Shown here piece after piece: positions 8,745-16,601 of a stretch of 64,000 bases of DNA; the stretch's first letter is position 1; each line of letters begins with the position of its first letter. The notes beneath the pieces were generated by a model that was not told the origin of the DNA, did not search any database, and saw nothing but the letters and a program-made list of their open reading frames with translations. The stretch lies in assembly GCA_030828385.1 (NCBI GenBank), contig JAURCS010000004.1, forward strand, positions 42,387 to 106,386, written 5' to 3'. Source of the stretch: Gammaproteobacteria bacterium. GTDB lineage: Bacteria; Pseudomonadota; Gammaproteobacteria; Pseudomonadales; Pseudohongiellaceae. The translations under genes were made by a program, and so were the position numbers.

Positions 8745-10046
8745 ATGTCCGAATCAGATCCGGTAAAACCAGTAGATAAACCCGCAGCGACGGCTGCTCC
8801 ACATATGCCGCGTTCCTTTGCTGCCCTGGAGTCAATCCCCTTTCGTTGGCTGGTTTCTAGCCTGGGCACATTCTTTCTTGCCATGCAGGGCCAGTTGGTG
8901 GTGCGCTCCCTCCTGGCTTACGAACTGACACAAAGCCCTTTTGCCCTAGCCATGGTGAATTTGGTGATTGCCACACCGATGTCCATTGGTTTGCTATTTT
9001 CCGGTGCCATTATTGACCGGGTGGAACGCCGCGGGCTGACCATTGTCAGTCAAAGCATTGTGCTGGTAAATGAACTGGTGGTACTGGCGTTATTGGTGGC
9101 GGGCGTGCTCGAATTCTGGCACCTATTAGTCACTGCCTTTATTCTTGGCGTGAACTTTCCCTTTCTGATGCCAACACGTACGGCAATGATTTACTCCCTG
9201 GTGGGTCGTGAAAAACTGGGTAATGCCATGGCCCTGCAGGCTACCGCATTGAACATAGCGCGCATTGTAGGTCCTGCAGGCATGGGGCTGTTGATTCCTT
9301 TGATTACCATGCCAGGGGCATACCTGGTGTCCATACTGCTCTATGGCTTTTCCATTTATGGCATGGTTCGCCTCCCCAAATCCTATCCCGACAACAAAAC
9401 CGCGAAAGGCTTTTTTGAGGATGTGACCTACTCCTTCAAATATGTCGCCAATAACCGGGCAATTTTGTTGTGCCTGATATTTGGCTTGTTCCCCATGTTA
9501 CTGGCGCTGCCCATTATCAGTTTCCTTGTCGTGTTTACCGAATCGGTATGGGGCGTCAGCGAAACGGCCCTCGGCATCATGATGGGCAGTGTTGGCGTTG
9601 GCGGGATTATTGGATCGCTGCTGGTAGCGCGACTGGGCGACACCATGAAACGTGCCCGGGTGATGATGTTCGCTGCGCTGATCTTTGGCGTATTCCTCGC
9701 GGGATTCAGTATCAGCCCCTACTATTATGTGGCGTTGCCCATCCTGCTGGTGTCGAATATCTTTGCCAACATGAGCCAGACCCTGAATCAGACGCTGATT
9801 CAATTGCTGGCGGACAATGAAGTACGTGGTCGTATGTCGTCTCTGATGATGCTCACCGTCGGCCTGACGCCCCTGGGCGTGTTACCTGTCGCCTACTTTG
9901 CAGAGTTCTATGGCATTGCCAACACCATGTTCGTCGCATGCATCATGCTGGTAATTGTGGTGCTGGCCTTTTTCATGCTCAGTCCCACGCTGCGAAAACT
10001 TGACAAGGATCCCCGCCTGACTGAAATTCAGGAAGTACAGGACTGA
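8745..10046 (+). CDS. MFS transporter
   Basis: From the ATG at 8745 the protein is 433 aa with about twelve hydrophobic segments, a polar Pro/Ala-rich N-terminal tail and a short charged C-terminus. The conserved MFS loop between TM2 and TM3 is visible as 'GAIIDRVERRGLTI', and a related motif in the second half reads 'VARLGDTMKRARVM'. The length and symmetric halves fit MFS exporters of the multidrug/enterobactin-exit type. An alternative GTG start at 8691 adds 18 residues but lacks a ribosome-binding site. It is followed 83 bp later by a second, different MFS gene. The substrate is unknown. Confidence 0.8.
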   Translation: MSESDPVKPVDKPAATAAPHMPRSFAALESIPFRWLVSSLGTFFLAMQGQLVVRSLLAYELTQSPFALAMVNLVIATPMSIGLLFSGAIIDRVERRGLTIVSQSIVLVNELVVLALLVAGVLEFWHLLVTAFILGVNFPFLMPTRTAMIYSLVGREKLGNAMALQATALNIARIVGPAGMGLLIPLITMPGAYLVSILLYGFSIYGMVRLPKSYPDNKTAKGFFEDVTYSFKYVANNRAILLCLIFGLFPMLLALPIISFLVVFTESVWGVSETALGIMMGSVGVGGIIGSLLVARLGDTMKRARVMMFAALIFGVFLAGFSISPYYYVALPILLVSNIFANMSQTLNQTLIQLLADNEVRGRMSSLMMLTVGLTPLGVLPVAYFAEFYGIANTMFVACIMLVIVVLAFFMLSPTLRKLDKDPRLTEIQEVQD

Positions 10047-10129
10047 CAGTCACACAGCATTATTGAGCTATAATGCTGCTGCTCAATTATTCTCCACCTA
10101 CTTTTTCTATCAAACAGGTTGTCCCGGGT

Positions 10130-11728
10130 ATGTCAGAAACTGCAGTAAAGCCCTCCATGTCGCCCTGGACACCACTGCGCAATAACCGCGTCTTTTTGTT
10201 CCTCTGGATTGCCACACTGGTCTCCAATATCGGCACCTGGATGCATGATGTGGGTGCCGGTTGGCTGGTGACCAGTCTTACTGATTCAGAATTTGTAGTA
10301 GCGCTGATGCAAACCGCCACCTCCCTGCCCGCTTTTTTTCTGCTGCTGCCTTCCGGGGCACTGGCGGATATCTTTGATCGACGCCTGTACCTGTTAACCG
10401 CCAATATTGGTCAGGCCACGGTGGCCGCCACACTTGGTTTCCTGACATTGAGCGGGCTGATAGAAGTCTGGTCTCTGCTCCTGCTTACCATGATGCTGGG
10501 TATTGGCACCGCCATGGTGATGCCGGCCTGGCAATCCATTATTCCCGAAGTCGTTAAGCGCGAAGATCTTTCAGGGGCCATTGCCCTGAACACCATGGGT
10601 ATGAATATTGCCCGCGTATTGGGCGCGCTTGTTGCTGGCATCATCATTGCCGCAGCTGGGCCAGGCGCGGTCTTTGTGACCAATGCGGTGACCTTCACCT
10701 TGATCATCATTGTACTGCTGCGCTGGAAACGTCAGGCCCCGGAAGTGACATTACCGCCAGAACCTTTAATACCGGCAGTGCGCACCGGTCTGCGCTATGC
10801 ACGCCATTCGCCAGCGTTACTGTTTACTATTTATCGCAGTATCGGCTTCTACTTTTTTGCTAGTGTGATGTGGGCACTGTTCCCGGTCATTGCCCGGGAC
10901 CTGCTGGGAGCTGACGAGTTTGGTTATGCCCTGTTGTTTGCCTTCATCAGTATTGGCGCCATTATAAACGCCATGTTTATACCGCGTTTACGTGCGCGTT
11001 TTAATAATGATCAACTCATCACAGGAGCATCACTGGTGTTTGCCGCCGGCATGATTATTACTGCCCTGACCCAGATCTATATTATCGCCCTGTTCACCCT
11101 TGCCCTGTGTGGCTCGGCGTGGATTACCGTAATGACCTGTGCGCAGACCGCGGCGCAAACGGCACTACCCAACTGGGTACGCTCACGGGGCATCGGCGTT
11201 TTCCTGACATTCTTTATGGGCTCGCTGGCTATTGGTCCCGCCATCTGGGGTGGCCTGGCACAACTGACCACCATTCCTGTTGCTATTTATACTGCGTCAA
11301 CATGCCTGGCAGTGTCTGCCTTTTTTACCCGACGCTGGCCCGTCAGCGGCAATGAAGGGCTTGACCATACACCCTCTAGGCACTGGAAATTGCCGCAGCC
11401 CGCTTTTGAAGTTAAACATGAGCAGGGCCCTGTAATGATCAATATCACCTATCAGGTAAAACCCGAATCACGTCAGGAATTCCTGCTGGCTATGGAGCAA
11501 TTAGGTAAATCACGACGACGCGATGGCGCCTGGGAATGGGGCATCATGGAAAATATCAGCAAGCCCTGCAGCTTCAGGGAATTTTACCTGGTGCACTCCT
11601 GGCTTGATCATTTACGCCAGCATGAGAGAATCAGTAATCAGGACGCCATGATTCAAACCCGCATAAAAGATTATCTGGTGGCGGATACTGAGCCGGTAAT
11701 CACGCACTTCATCAAGGCAAGTCTTTAG
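10130..11728 (+). CDS. MFS transporter (MFS_3 type) with C-terminal ferredoxin-like domain
   Basis: From the ATG at 10130 the protein is 532 aa. Residues about 10-400 form the twelve-helix MFS_3 (PF05977-like) transporter ('NIGTWMHDVGAGWLVTSL', 'PSGALADIFDRRLYL', 'MPAWQSIIPEVVKREDLSGA'). The last 110 residues are soluble ('PVMINITYQVKPESRQEFL', 'WEWGIMENISKP', 'VHSWLDHLRQHERI') and resemble the antibiotic-monooxygenase-like alpha/beta domain that members of this family often carry. The role is probably efflux of a siderophore or small organic compound; the substrate cannot be read. An ATG at 10073 is an alternative start. It forms a transporter cluster with the preceding MFS gene. Confidence 0.82.
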   Translation: MSETAVKPSMSPWTPLRNNRVFLFLWIATLVSNIGTWMHDVGAGWLVTSLTDSEFVVALMQTATSLPAFFLLLPSGALADIFDRRLYLLTANIGQATVAATLGFLTLSGLIEVWSLLLLTMMLGIGTAMVMPAWQSIIPEVVKREDLSGAIALNTMGMNIARVLGALVAGIIIAAAGPGAVFVTNAVTFTLIIIVLLRWKRQAPEVTLPPEPLIPAVRTGLRYARHSPALLFTIYRSIGFYFFASVMWALFPVIARDLLGADEFGYALLFAFISIGAIINAMFIPRLRARFNNDQLITGASLVFAAGMIITALTQIYIIALFTLALCGSAWITVMTCAQTAAQTALPNWVRSRGIGVFLTFFMGSLAIGPAIWGGLAQLTTIPVAIYTASTCLAVSAFFTRRWPVSGNEGLDHTPSRHWKLPQPAFEVKHEQGPVMINITYQVKPESRQEFLLAMEQLGKSRRRDGAWEWGIMENISKPCSFREFYLVHSWLDHLRQHERISNQDAMIQTRIKDYLVADTEPVITHFIKASL

Positions 11729-11842
11729 CGACACGGTACTACCGGACAAACAATTCAAGTCAATTCTTTTGCGCAGAAACATCCAGCAATTATCACTCTG
11801 GAATGTTTTCAGCAGCAAAGTCACTTTAAAGGAAAATACATA

Positions 11843-12133
11843 ATGGCCAATGAAGGATTTCATGAAGCCGCAGAAGATCTTTCTGATGAAACCAAGGACA
11901 TGCACCGGGCAATCGTTTCCCTGATGGAAGAATTGGAAGCGGTAGACTGGTATAACCAGCGCGTGGATGCCTGCAAGGATCCAGCACTGAAAAAAATCCT
12001 TGAGCACAATTGCGATGAGGAAAAAGAGCATGCGGCCATGATGCTGGAATGGATTCGTCGCCAGGACCCCACCATGGATAAAGAACTGAGAGACTCTTTG
12101 TTTACCGATCGCGAGATCGGCCATCACAACTAA
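11843..12133 (+). CDS. Encapsulin-associated ferritin-like protein (EncFtn), no shell gene nearby
   Basis: This 96-aa protein matches the encapsulated-ferritin family, small two-helix proteins that form a ring-shaped decamer with a di-iron ferroxidase centre at the dimer interface. The signature is intact: 'HRAIVSLMEELEAVDWYNQR' (E29, E30, E32, W36, Y37) and 'DEEKEHAAMMLEWIRR' (E60, H63). By eye these correspond to the iron ligands and entry residues described for the Rhodospirillum rubrum protein. It ends at 'DREIGHHN' and lacks the C-terminal encapsulin-targeting peptide that shell-loaded members carry. No encapsulin gene lies within the window. A good AAGGA precedes the ATG. The likely role is iron oxidation or handling outside a compartment. 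Confidence 0.82.
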   Translation: MANEGFHEAAEDLSDETKDMHRAIVSLMEELEAVDWYNQRVDACKDPALKKILEHNCDEEKEHAAMMLEWIRRQDPTMDKELRDSLFTDREIGHHN

Positions 12134-12147
12134 GCCTGGTAGTAAGC

Positions 12148-12774
12148 GTGAACGCTGAGCCACTAACAACTTTTATTCTGGCCTCCACCCTGCTTTCCCT
12201 GGCACCGGGGCCAGATAATATCTTTGTGCTGACACAGTCAGCACTGTATGGCGGAAAATCAGGAGTTATTATCACCCTGGGCCTTTGCACCGGCTTGATT
12301 GTCCATACCAGCGCCGTCGCGCTTGGGGTGGCAGCAATCTTCATGGTCAGCAGTATGGCCTTTACCAGCCTCAAGCTAATCGGCGCCGCCTATCTTCTTT
12401 ATCTGGCATGGCAGGCACTGAAGGCATCCGCGCGACCACTTTCCAGCAGCAGCGCAACTGCTGTCCCGGGACATATGGCGCTTTATCGCCGCGGTATTGT
12501 AATGAATCTCAGCAACCCCAAGGTCGCCATTTTTTTTCTGGCCTTTCTGCCACAATTCACCGATCCTTCGACAGGCAATATGACGCTCCAGTTATTTTTG
12601 CTGGGCATCGTATTCATTCTGGTAGCCCTGGTGGTATTTTCGACTATTGCCTGTCTGGCTGGCTTGATCGCAGAACTGTTTAAACGCTCGGCAAAAGCCC
12701 AGGTCATATTAAACAGAATTTCTGCGCTGGTTTTTGCCGGTCTGGCAGTCCGACTGGCTTTCGCTTCCCGATGA
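12148..12774 (+). CDS. LysE/RhtB family amino-acid exporter
   Basis: This 208-aa protein has five to six hydrophobic helices and the LysE/RhtB N-terminal signature 'LAPGPDNIFVLTQSALYGG', then 'GLCTGLIVHTSAVALG' and 'MNLSNPKVAIFFLAFLPQF'. Family members export amino acids or derivatives such as lysine, homoserine or threonine; the substrate here is unknown. It starts at GTG 12148, 14 bp after the EncFtn stop, so the two are probably one transcription unit. Confidence 0.87.
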   Translation: MNAEPLTTFILASTLLSLAPGPDNIFVLTQSALYGGKSGVIITLGLCTGLIVHTSAVALGVAAIFMVSSMAFTSLKLIGAAYLLYLAWQALKASARPLSSSSATAVPGHMALYRRGIVMNLSNPKVAIFFLAFLPQFTDPSTGNMTLQLFLLGIVFILVALVVFSTIACLAGLIAELFKRSAKAQVILNRISALVFAGLAVRLAFASR

Positions 12775-12919
12775 TTTATCGTTTATATAACTTGAATGAA
12801 TGCTTTGAGGTATATTCTTTTCCTTCTGTTAGCGCCCACAAATCAAGCCTTTAGACTGTGTCTCTGTACCATCAGCTCTCAATTATTCACTTCAACATGA
12901 AATAACAGGCAAATTTCTC

Positions 12920-12925
12920 TATAAT
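12920..12925 (+). promoter_or_regulatory. Consensus -10 box (TATAAT) with GC-rich discriminator
   Basis: A perfect TATAAT at 12920-12925 is followed by GTGCGCCCGCGCG, a GC-rich discriminator of the kind associated with growth-rate/ppGpp control. No good -35 is visible at 16-18 bp. It would give a leader of about 135 nt before the small gene at 13068. Confidence 0.5.
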
Positions 12926-13067
12926 GTGCGCCCGCGCGATATTTCTGAGGGGAAAAAAGCGCGTTGATCAGACGACCTTGAGTCGCTTTCAAACGCAAGA
13001 AAACCTCCAGAAAAAACAAGCAAGATAGAAACCAGTAATACAACAAGAGATACAAACAAGGATAAAT

Positions 13068-13295
13068 ATGGCTAGTGTAAAAGCTGCGAAAGCTCCAAAA
13101 GCTGCAAAAACTGTTAAGAAAAGCAAACCGGTTAAAGATCTGGCTGACGACGTCACCAGCGCCAAAATTGATAACCACATTGAGGAATTTTTAGCCTCAG
13201 GTGGCAAGATCCAGGAGATTCCTTTAGGGGTAAGCGGTCAGGTTGCTACCTCAGGTCCCCGGCACATAACCCTGGGTAAACGCCACAGCGGTTAA
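13068..13295 (+). CDS. Small SutA-like protein with lysine/alanine-rich N-terminal tail
   Basis: This 75-aa protein begins with about 24 residues of Lys/Ala/Pro repeats (histone H1-like). A helix-forming segment 'DNHIEEFLASGGKIQEIPLG' follows, then a short tail ending 'HITLGKRHSG'. The core resembles, from memory, the segment MEEFLSRGGKVQEI of Pseudomonas SutA, an RNA-polymerase-binding regulator active in slow growth; SutA has an acidic, not basic, N-terminal tail. Function here is therefore inferred: a small transcription- or nucleic-acid-binding protein. It is monocistronic, with a consensus -10 upstream and a strong terminator downstream, suggesting high expression. Confidence 0.65.
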   Translation: MASVKAAKAPKAAKTVKKSKPVKDLADDVTSAKIDNHIEEFLASGGKIQEIPLGVSGQVATSGPRHITLGKRHSG

Positions 13296-13409
13296 TATCA
13301 ACAAGTTTTACACCGATAATAATTTTCAGGGCCCCTGCATTACCCCGCAGACCGCCTTTCAGAACTAACCTGTAAGCACAGGACCACAAGACATCCTCTT
13401 GATTTCACC

Positions 13410-13438
13410 AAGGCCCGTTGAACACGGGCCTTATTTTT
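13410..13438 (+). terminator. Rho-independent terminator
   Basis: A 9-bp stem AAGGCCCGT (13410-13418) / ACGGGCCTT (13424-13432) with loop TGAAC is followed by ATTTTTT. It lies 115 bp after the SutA-like gene and isolates it from the nnrD operon. Confidence 0.9.
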
Positions 13439-13588
13439 TGCGTGCTTTTTTTTAGACGTTTTATTGTGTTTTTTCATTACAGACATCTGTCAGGAAGCAC
13501 TATAATCTGCTGATAGAATGCAAGACCAGCAATGTCACCCGAAAGTGGCGACCAATTCTCTTTTTAATGACAGGATCAGATTCAACGC

Positions 13589-14455
13589 ATGACCAGCACT
13601 GCCCGCAAAATTGAATACGATGCTATCAGGCATTTGCTGCCGCGACGCGCAGGTGATGCCCATAAAGGGGACTTTGGCCATGTTCTGGTAATCGGCGGGG
13701 ACAAAGGCTTTGGCGGTGCCGCCCTGATGGCCGGTATGAGTGCTGCCCGCAGTGGCGCCGGGCTGGTTTCAGTCGCCACCCATCCTTCCCACTGCGCCGC
13801 TTTTCTGGCGCGCTGCCCGGAATTGATGACCAAGGGCATTGAAGACAGTGATGAACTGCTTACTCTTATTTCCGCTGCCAGCGTGGTTGTTCTCGGCCCA
13901 GGTCTCGGGCAAAGCGACTGGTCGCATCTATGGATGAAGCTCACCCTGGAGACCCTCTCCAGGCAAGCTGTCCCCATTATTATGGACGCCGATGCCCTGA
14001 ACCTGCTGGCTCAGGGGGTAGGAAAAGCCGAACTCACCCATCTGCATGATCTCATTCTGACGCCCCACCCCGGTGAAGCTGCGCGTCTGCTCAATATAAG
14101 CAATGCCGAGGTACAGTCGGATCGTGTCAATACGGTGTGCAAACTGCAGCAAGGCTATGGTGGCATCAGCATCCTTAAAGGAGCCGGTTCACTCATTTGC
14201 TATAGCCAGGGAGAACGCCAGCAGGTTGATCAATGTGCTCACGGCAATCCTGGTATGGCCTCCGGCGGTATGGGTGATGTGCTCAGTGGCATACTTGGCG
14301 CCATCCTGGCTCAGGGCTACTCACTGGTAGACAGCGCCAGACTTGGCGTCTGTATCCACAGTAAAGCCGCCGACCTGCAAGCCAGGGAATTTGGCGAGCG
14401 CGGGTTACTGGCAACAGATCTGCTGGTCCCTGTACGTCAGCTGCTTAACCCCTGA
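13589..14455 (+). CDS. nnrD: ADP/ATP-dependent NAD(P)H-hydrate dehydratase (stand-alone)
   Basis: This 288-aa ribokinase-fold enzyme repairs hydrated NAD(P)H by ADP-dependent dehydration. It shows the YjeF C-terminal domain motifs: 'KGDFGHVLVIGGDKGFGGA', 'VLGPGLGQSDW', 'MDADALNLLA', 'LTPHPGEAARLL' and 'HGNPGMASGGMGDVLSG', where the GMGD is the catalytic/anion-hole region. E. coli Nnr fuses this to an N-terminal NnrE epimerase; that domain is missing, and no separate nnrE is in the window. It heads the tsaE-amiB-mutL cluster, 29 bp before tsaE, and is probably co-transcribed. Confidence 0.92.
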   Translation: MTSTARKIEYDAIRHLLPRRAGDAHKGDFGHVLVIGGDKGFGGAALMAGMSAARSGAGLVSVATHPSHCAAFLARCPELMTKGIEDSDELLTLISAASVVVLGPGLGQSDWSHLWMKLTLETLSRQAVPIIMDADALNLLAQGVGKAELTHLHDLILTPHPGEAARLLNISNAEVQSDRVNTVCKLQQGYGGISILKGAGSLICYSQGERQQVDQCAHGNPGMASGGMGDVLSGILGAILAQGYSLVDSARLGVCIHSKAADLQAREFGERGLLATDLLVPVRQLLNP

Positions 14456-14484
14456 TTTTCCATACTCCCTGAGCCAGACCAGCT

Positions 14485-14955
14485 ATGAGCCATTCCACTT
14501 TTCTTGCTGACGAGGCCGCTACCATTGCTTATGGTCAGCGCCTTGCGAAAGCTATAAATAGTAAAGGCTTACTAACCCTGAGCGGCAACCTGGGCAGCGG
14601 AAAGACTACATTATGCCGCGGCCTAATTCAGAGCTATGGCCATAGCGGCGCGGTAAAAAGCCCTACTTACACCCTGGTAGAGCCCTACGAAATTGGCGAC
14701 AAGCGTATTTATCACTTTGATCTCTACCGCATGGAAGATCCCGAAGAACTCGAATTTATTGGACTCTGGGATTATCTGACGCAGGAAGCCCTTATCATTA
14801 TCGAATGGCCGGAAAAAGCCTTTGGCGTGCTGCCCCCCGCTGACCTGGCCATACAATTGGAGCAGCAGGAAAAAGGCCGGAAAATCACCTGTTCTGCCAA
14901 TACCTCATTAGGTGAGGCTGTCCTGGAAAAGCTTGCTGCTGCAGACCAATCCTGA
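14485..14955 (+). CDS. tsaE: tRNA threonylcarbamoyladenosine biosynthesis ATPase TsaE
   Basis: This 156-aa protein is the YjeE/TsaE ATPase that works with TsaB and TsaD to make t6A at position 37 of ANN-decoding tRNAs. The Walker A motif GNLGSGKTT lies at residues 34-42. The family segments 'VKSPTYTLVEPYEIG', 'IYHFDLYRMEDPEELEFIG' and 'IIIEWPEK' are all present. Length is normal. It sits between nnrD and amiB, as in other gammaproteobacteria. Confidence 0.95.
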   Translation: MSHSTFLADEAATIAYGQRLAKAINSKGLLTLSGNLGSGKTTLCRGLIQSYGHSGAVKSPTYTLVEPYEIGDKRIYHFDLYRMEDPEELEFIGLWDYLTQEALIIIEWPEKAFGVLPPADLAIQLEQQEKGRKITCSANTSLGEAVLEKLAAADQS

Positions 14956-15094
14956 ATTATTCCGGATTAGTGCGATCTCCCTTTCCAGTGCCGAATACAA
15001 GCTATCTGATGATTTCTAGAATATATTATAGATATATAGCGTAAATAACTGTAAATTATAGACTTTATATTATTTATGGCGGACAATAAGGCGG

Positions 15095-16594
15095 ATGAGG
15101 TACTTAAAAACCCTGTTTATTGCTTTATTCTGCTGCGCTGTCACCAGCATGGCACAGGCCGCTGTGGTGGAAAGTGTTCGCTCCTACCGCGCCCCCGAAT
15201 ATACGCGCCTGGTATTTGACCTCAGCGCGGAAGTGAAACACGAGATTTTCACTCTCGACAATCCTGGGCGAATTGTGGTTGATTTGTCCGATGTGAGTTT
15301 GAATGCGGACTTTTCCAGTCTGGATATCGCCAACACCCCTATTACCAACATTCGCAGCGCACCTCGAAATACCAATGACGCCCGCGTGGTGTTCGATCTG
15401 AAAAACAAGGTTCAACCGCGCTCTTTCCTGCTGGAGCCTAACGATCAGTATGGCAACCGCCTAGTTATTGATTTCTATGACTCGGGCATCAGTACTGTAA
15501 AACCGGTAGTTCGGCGCTCCAGTGATGAAATAGCCAATGACAAACGCGATATCGTGGTGGCTATTTCTGCCGGTCATGGTGGCGAAGATCCCGGAGCTAT
15601 CGGCGTAAAGCGCCTGCAGGAAAAGAAGGTAACGTTGGCTATTTCCCGGGAGATCGAAAAGCAGATTAACAGTACACCGGGTTACCGCGCGGTGATGGTG
15701 CGTGATGGTGATTATGGTATGACGCTCGGCCAACGTACCCGCATTGCCCACCAGAACAACGCCGACTTTTTTATCGCCATCCATGCCGATTCCTATAAAA
15801 GCAGTTCAGCTCGCGGGACTACGGTTTATGCCTTGTCCCAACGGGGGGCGACCAGTCAGCAGGCGCGCTTGCTGGCGGAAAAGGAAAATGCCGCAGACCT
15901 GATTGGCGGCGTCGGCACCGTCAAACTGGCTGACATGGATGAAGATCTGCGCAGCGTACTTATTGACCTGAGTATGACTGCCAGTATCGCCGCCAGCCTG
16001 GAAGCTGGTAACAAGATCATCTATTCTCTGGGGCAGGTCACGCGTATGCGTCGCACTAATGTTGAGCAAGCCAATTTTGTTGTGCTGCGCAGCGCTGATA
16101 TTCCATCACTGCTGGTAGAGTCCGGGTATATCACCAATCCTACCGACGCCAGCAATCTGGATTCCAGTGCCTGGCGCAAGCGTTTTGCCGGCGCTATCGT
16201 TAATGGTATTACCGGGTATTTTTATGACACACCGCCACGGGGAACCTATATCGCCTGGCACAAGGAAAACGGTGGCCCGCCTGCCAGCTACACGGTAAGC
16301 CGGGGTGATACCCTGTCAGAAATTGCTGACCGCTTTAATGTCTCCATGAGTGCACTCAAGCAGGCCAACGCCATGAATTCCAACAATATTCGAATTGGCC
16401 AAAAGCTGACCATTCCCAATGGACTGGTCAGCGCGGCATCGATAAGCTTTGTAGAGCACACCATCGCCAGGGGCGAGACCCTGTCGGAAATTGCCTCGGA
16501 TTATTCCATTCCGGTGGCGCGTCTGCGTGAAACTAACCAGCTAAATAGTGATACTATTCGGATAGGACAAGTACTAAAAATTCCTTCTTCCTGA
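15095..16594 (+). CDS. amiB: N-acetylmuramoyl-L-alanine amidase (AMIN + Amidase_3 + 2 LysM)
   Basis: This 499-aa periplasmic amidase cleaves the stem peptide from MurNAc during daughter-cell separation. It has a Sec signal (1 to about 23), an AMIN septal-targeting domain (about 25-130), the zinc amidase domain (about 150-375, with 'ISAGHGGEDPGAIG', 'FIAIHADSYKSSSARG' and 'SLLVESGYITNP' supplying the metal and catalytic residues) and two C-terminal LysM repeats ('YTVSRGDTLSEIADRFNVS', 'HTIARGETLSEIASDYSIP'). The symbol follows synteny with the amiB locus; AmiC has a similar domain set. It ends 7 bp before mutL. The 139 bp upstream are very AT-rich and may hold an internal promoter. Confidence 0.93.
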   Translation: MRYLKTLFIALFCCAVTSMAQAAVVESVRSYRAPEYTRLVFDLSAEVKHEIFTLDNPGRIVVDLSDVSLNADFSSLDIANTPITNIRSAPRNTNDARVVFDLKNKVQPRSFLLEPNDQYGNRLVIDFYDSGISTVKPVVRRSSDEIANDKRDIVVAISAGHGGEDPGAIGVKRLQEKKVTLAISREIEKQINSTPGYRAVMVRDGDYGMTLGQRTRIAHQNNADFFIAIHADSYKSSSARGTTVYALSQRGATSQQARLLAEKENAADLIGGVGTVKLADMDEDLRSVLIDLSMTASIAASLEAGNKIIYSLGQVTRMRRTNVEQANFVVLRSADIPSLLVESGYITNPTDASNLDSSAWRKRFAGAIVNGITGYFYDTPPRGTYIAWHKENGGPPASYTVSRGDTLSEIADRFNVSMSALKQANAMNSNNIRIGQKLTIPNGLVSAASISFVEHTIARGETLSEIASDYSIPVARLRETNQLNSDTIRIGQVLKIPSS

Positions 16595-16601
16595 ATAGCA
16601 T

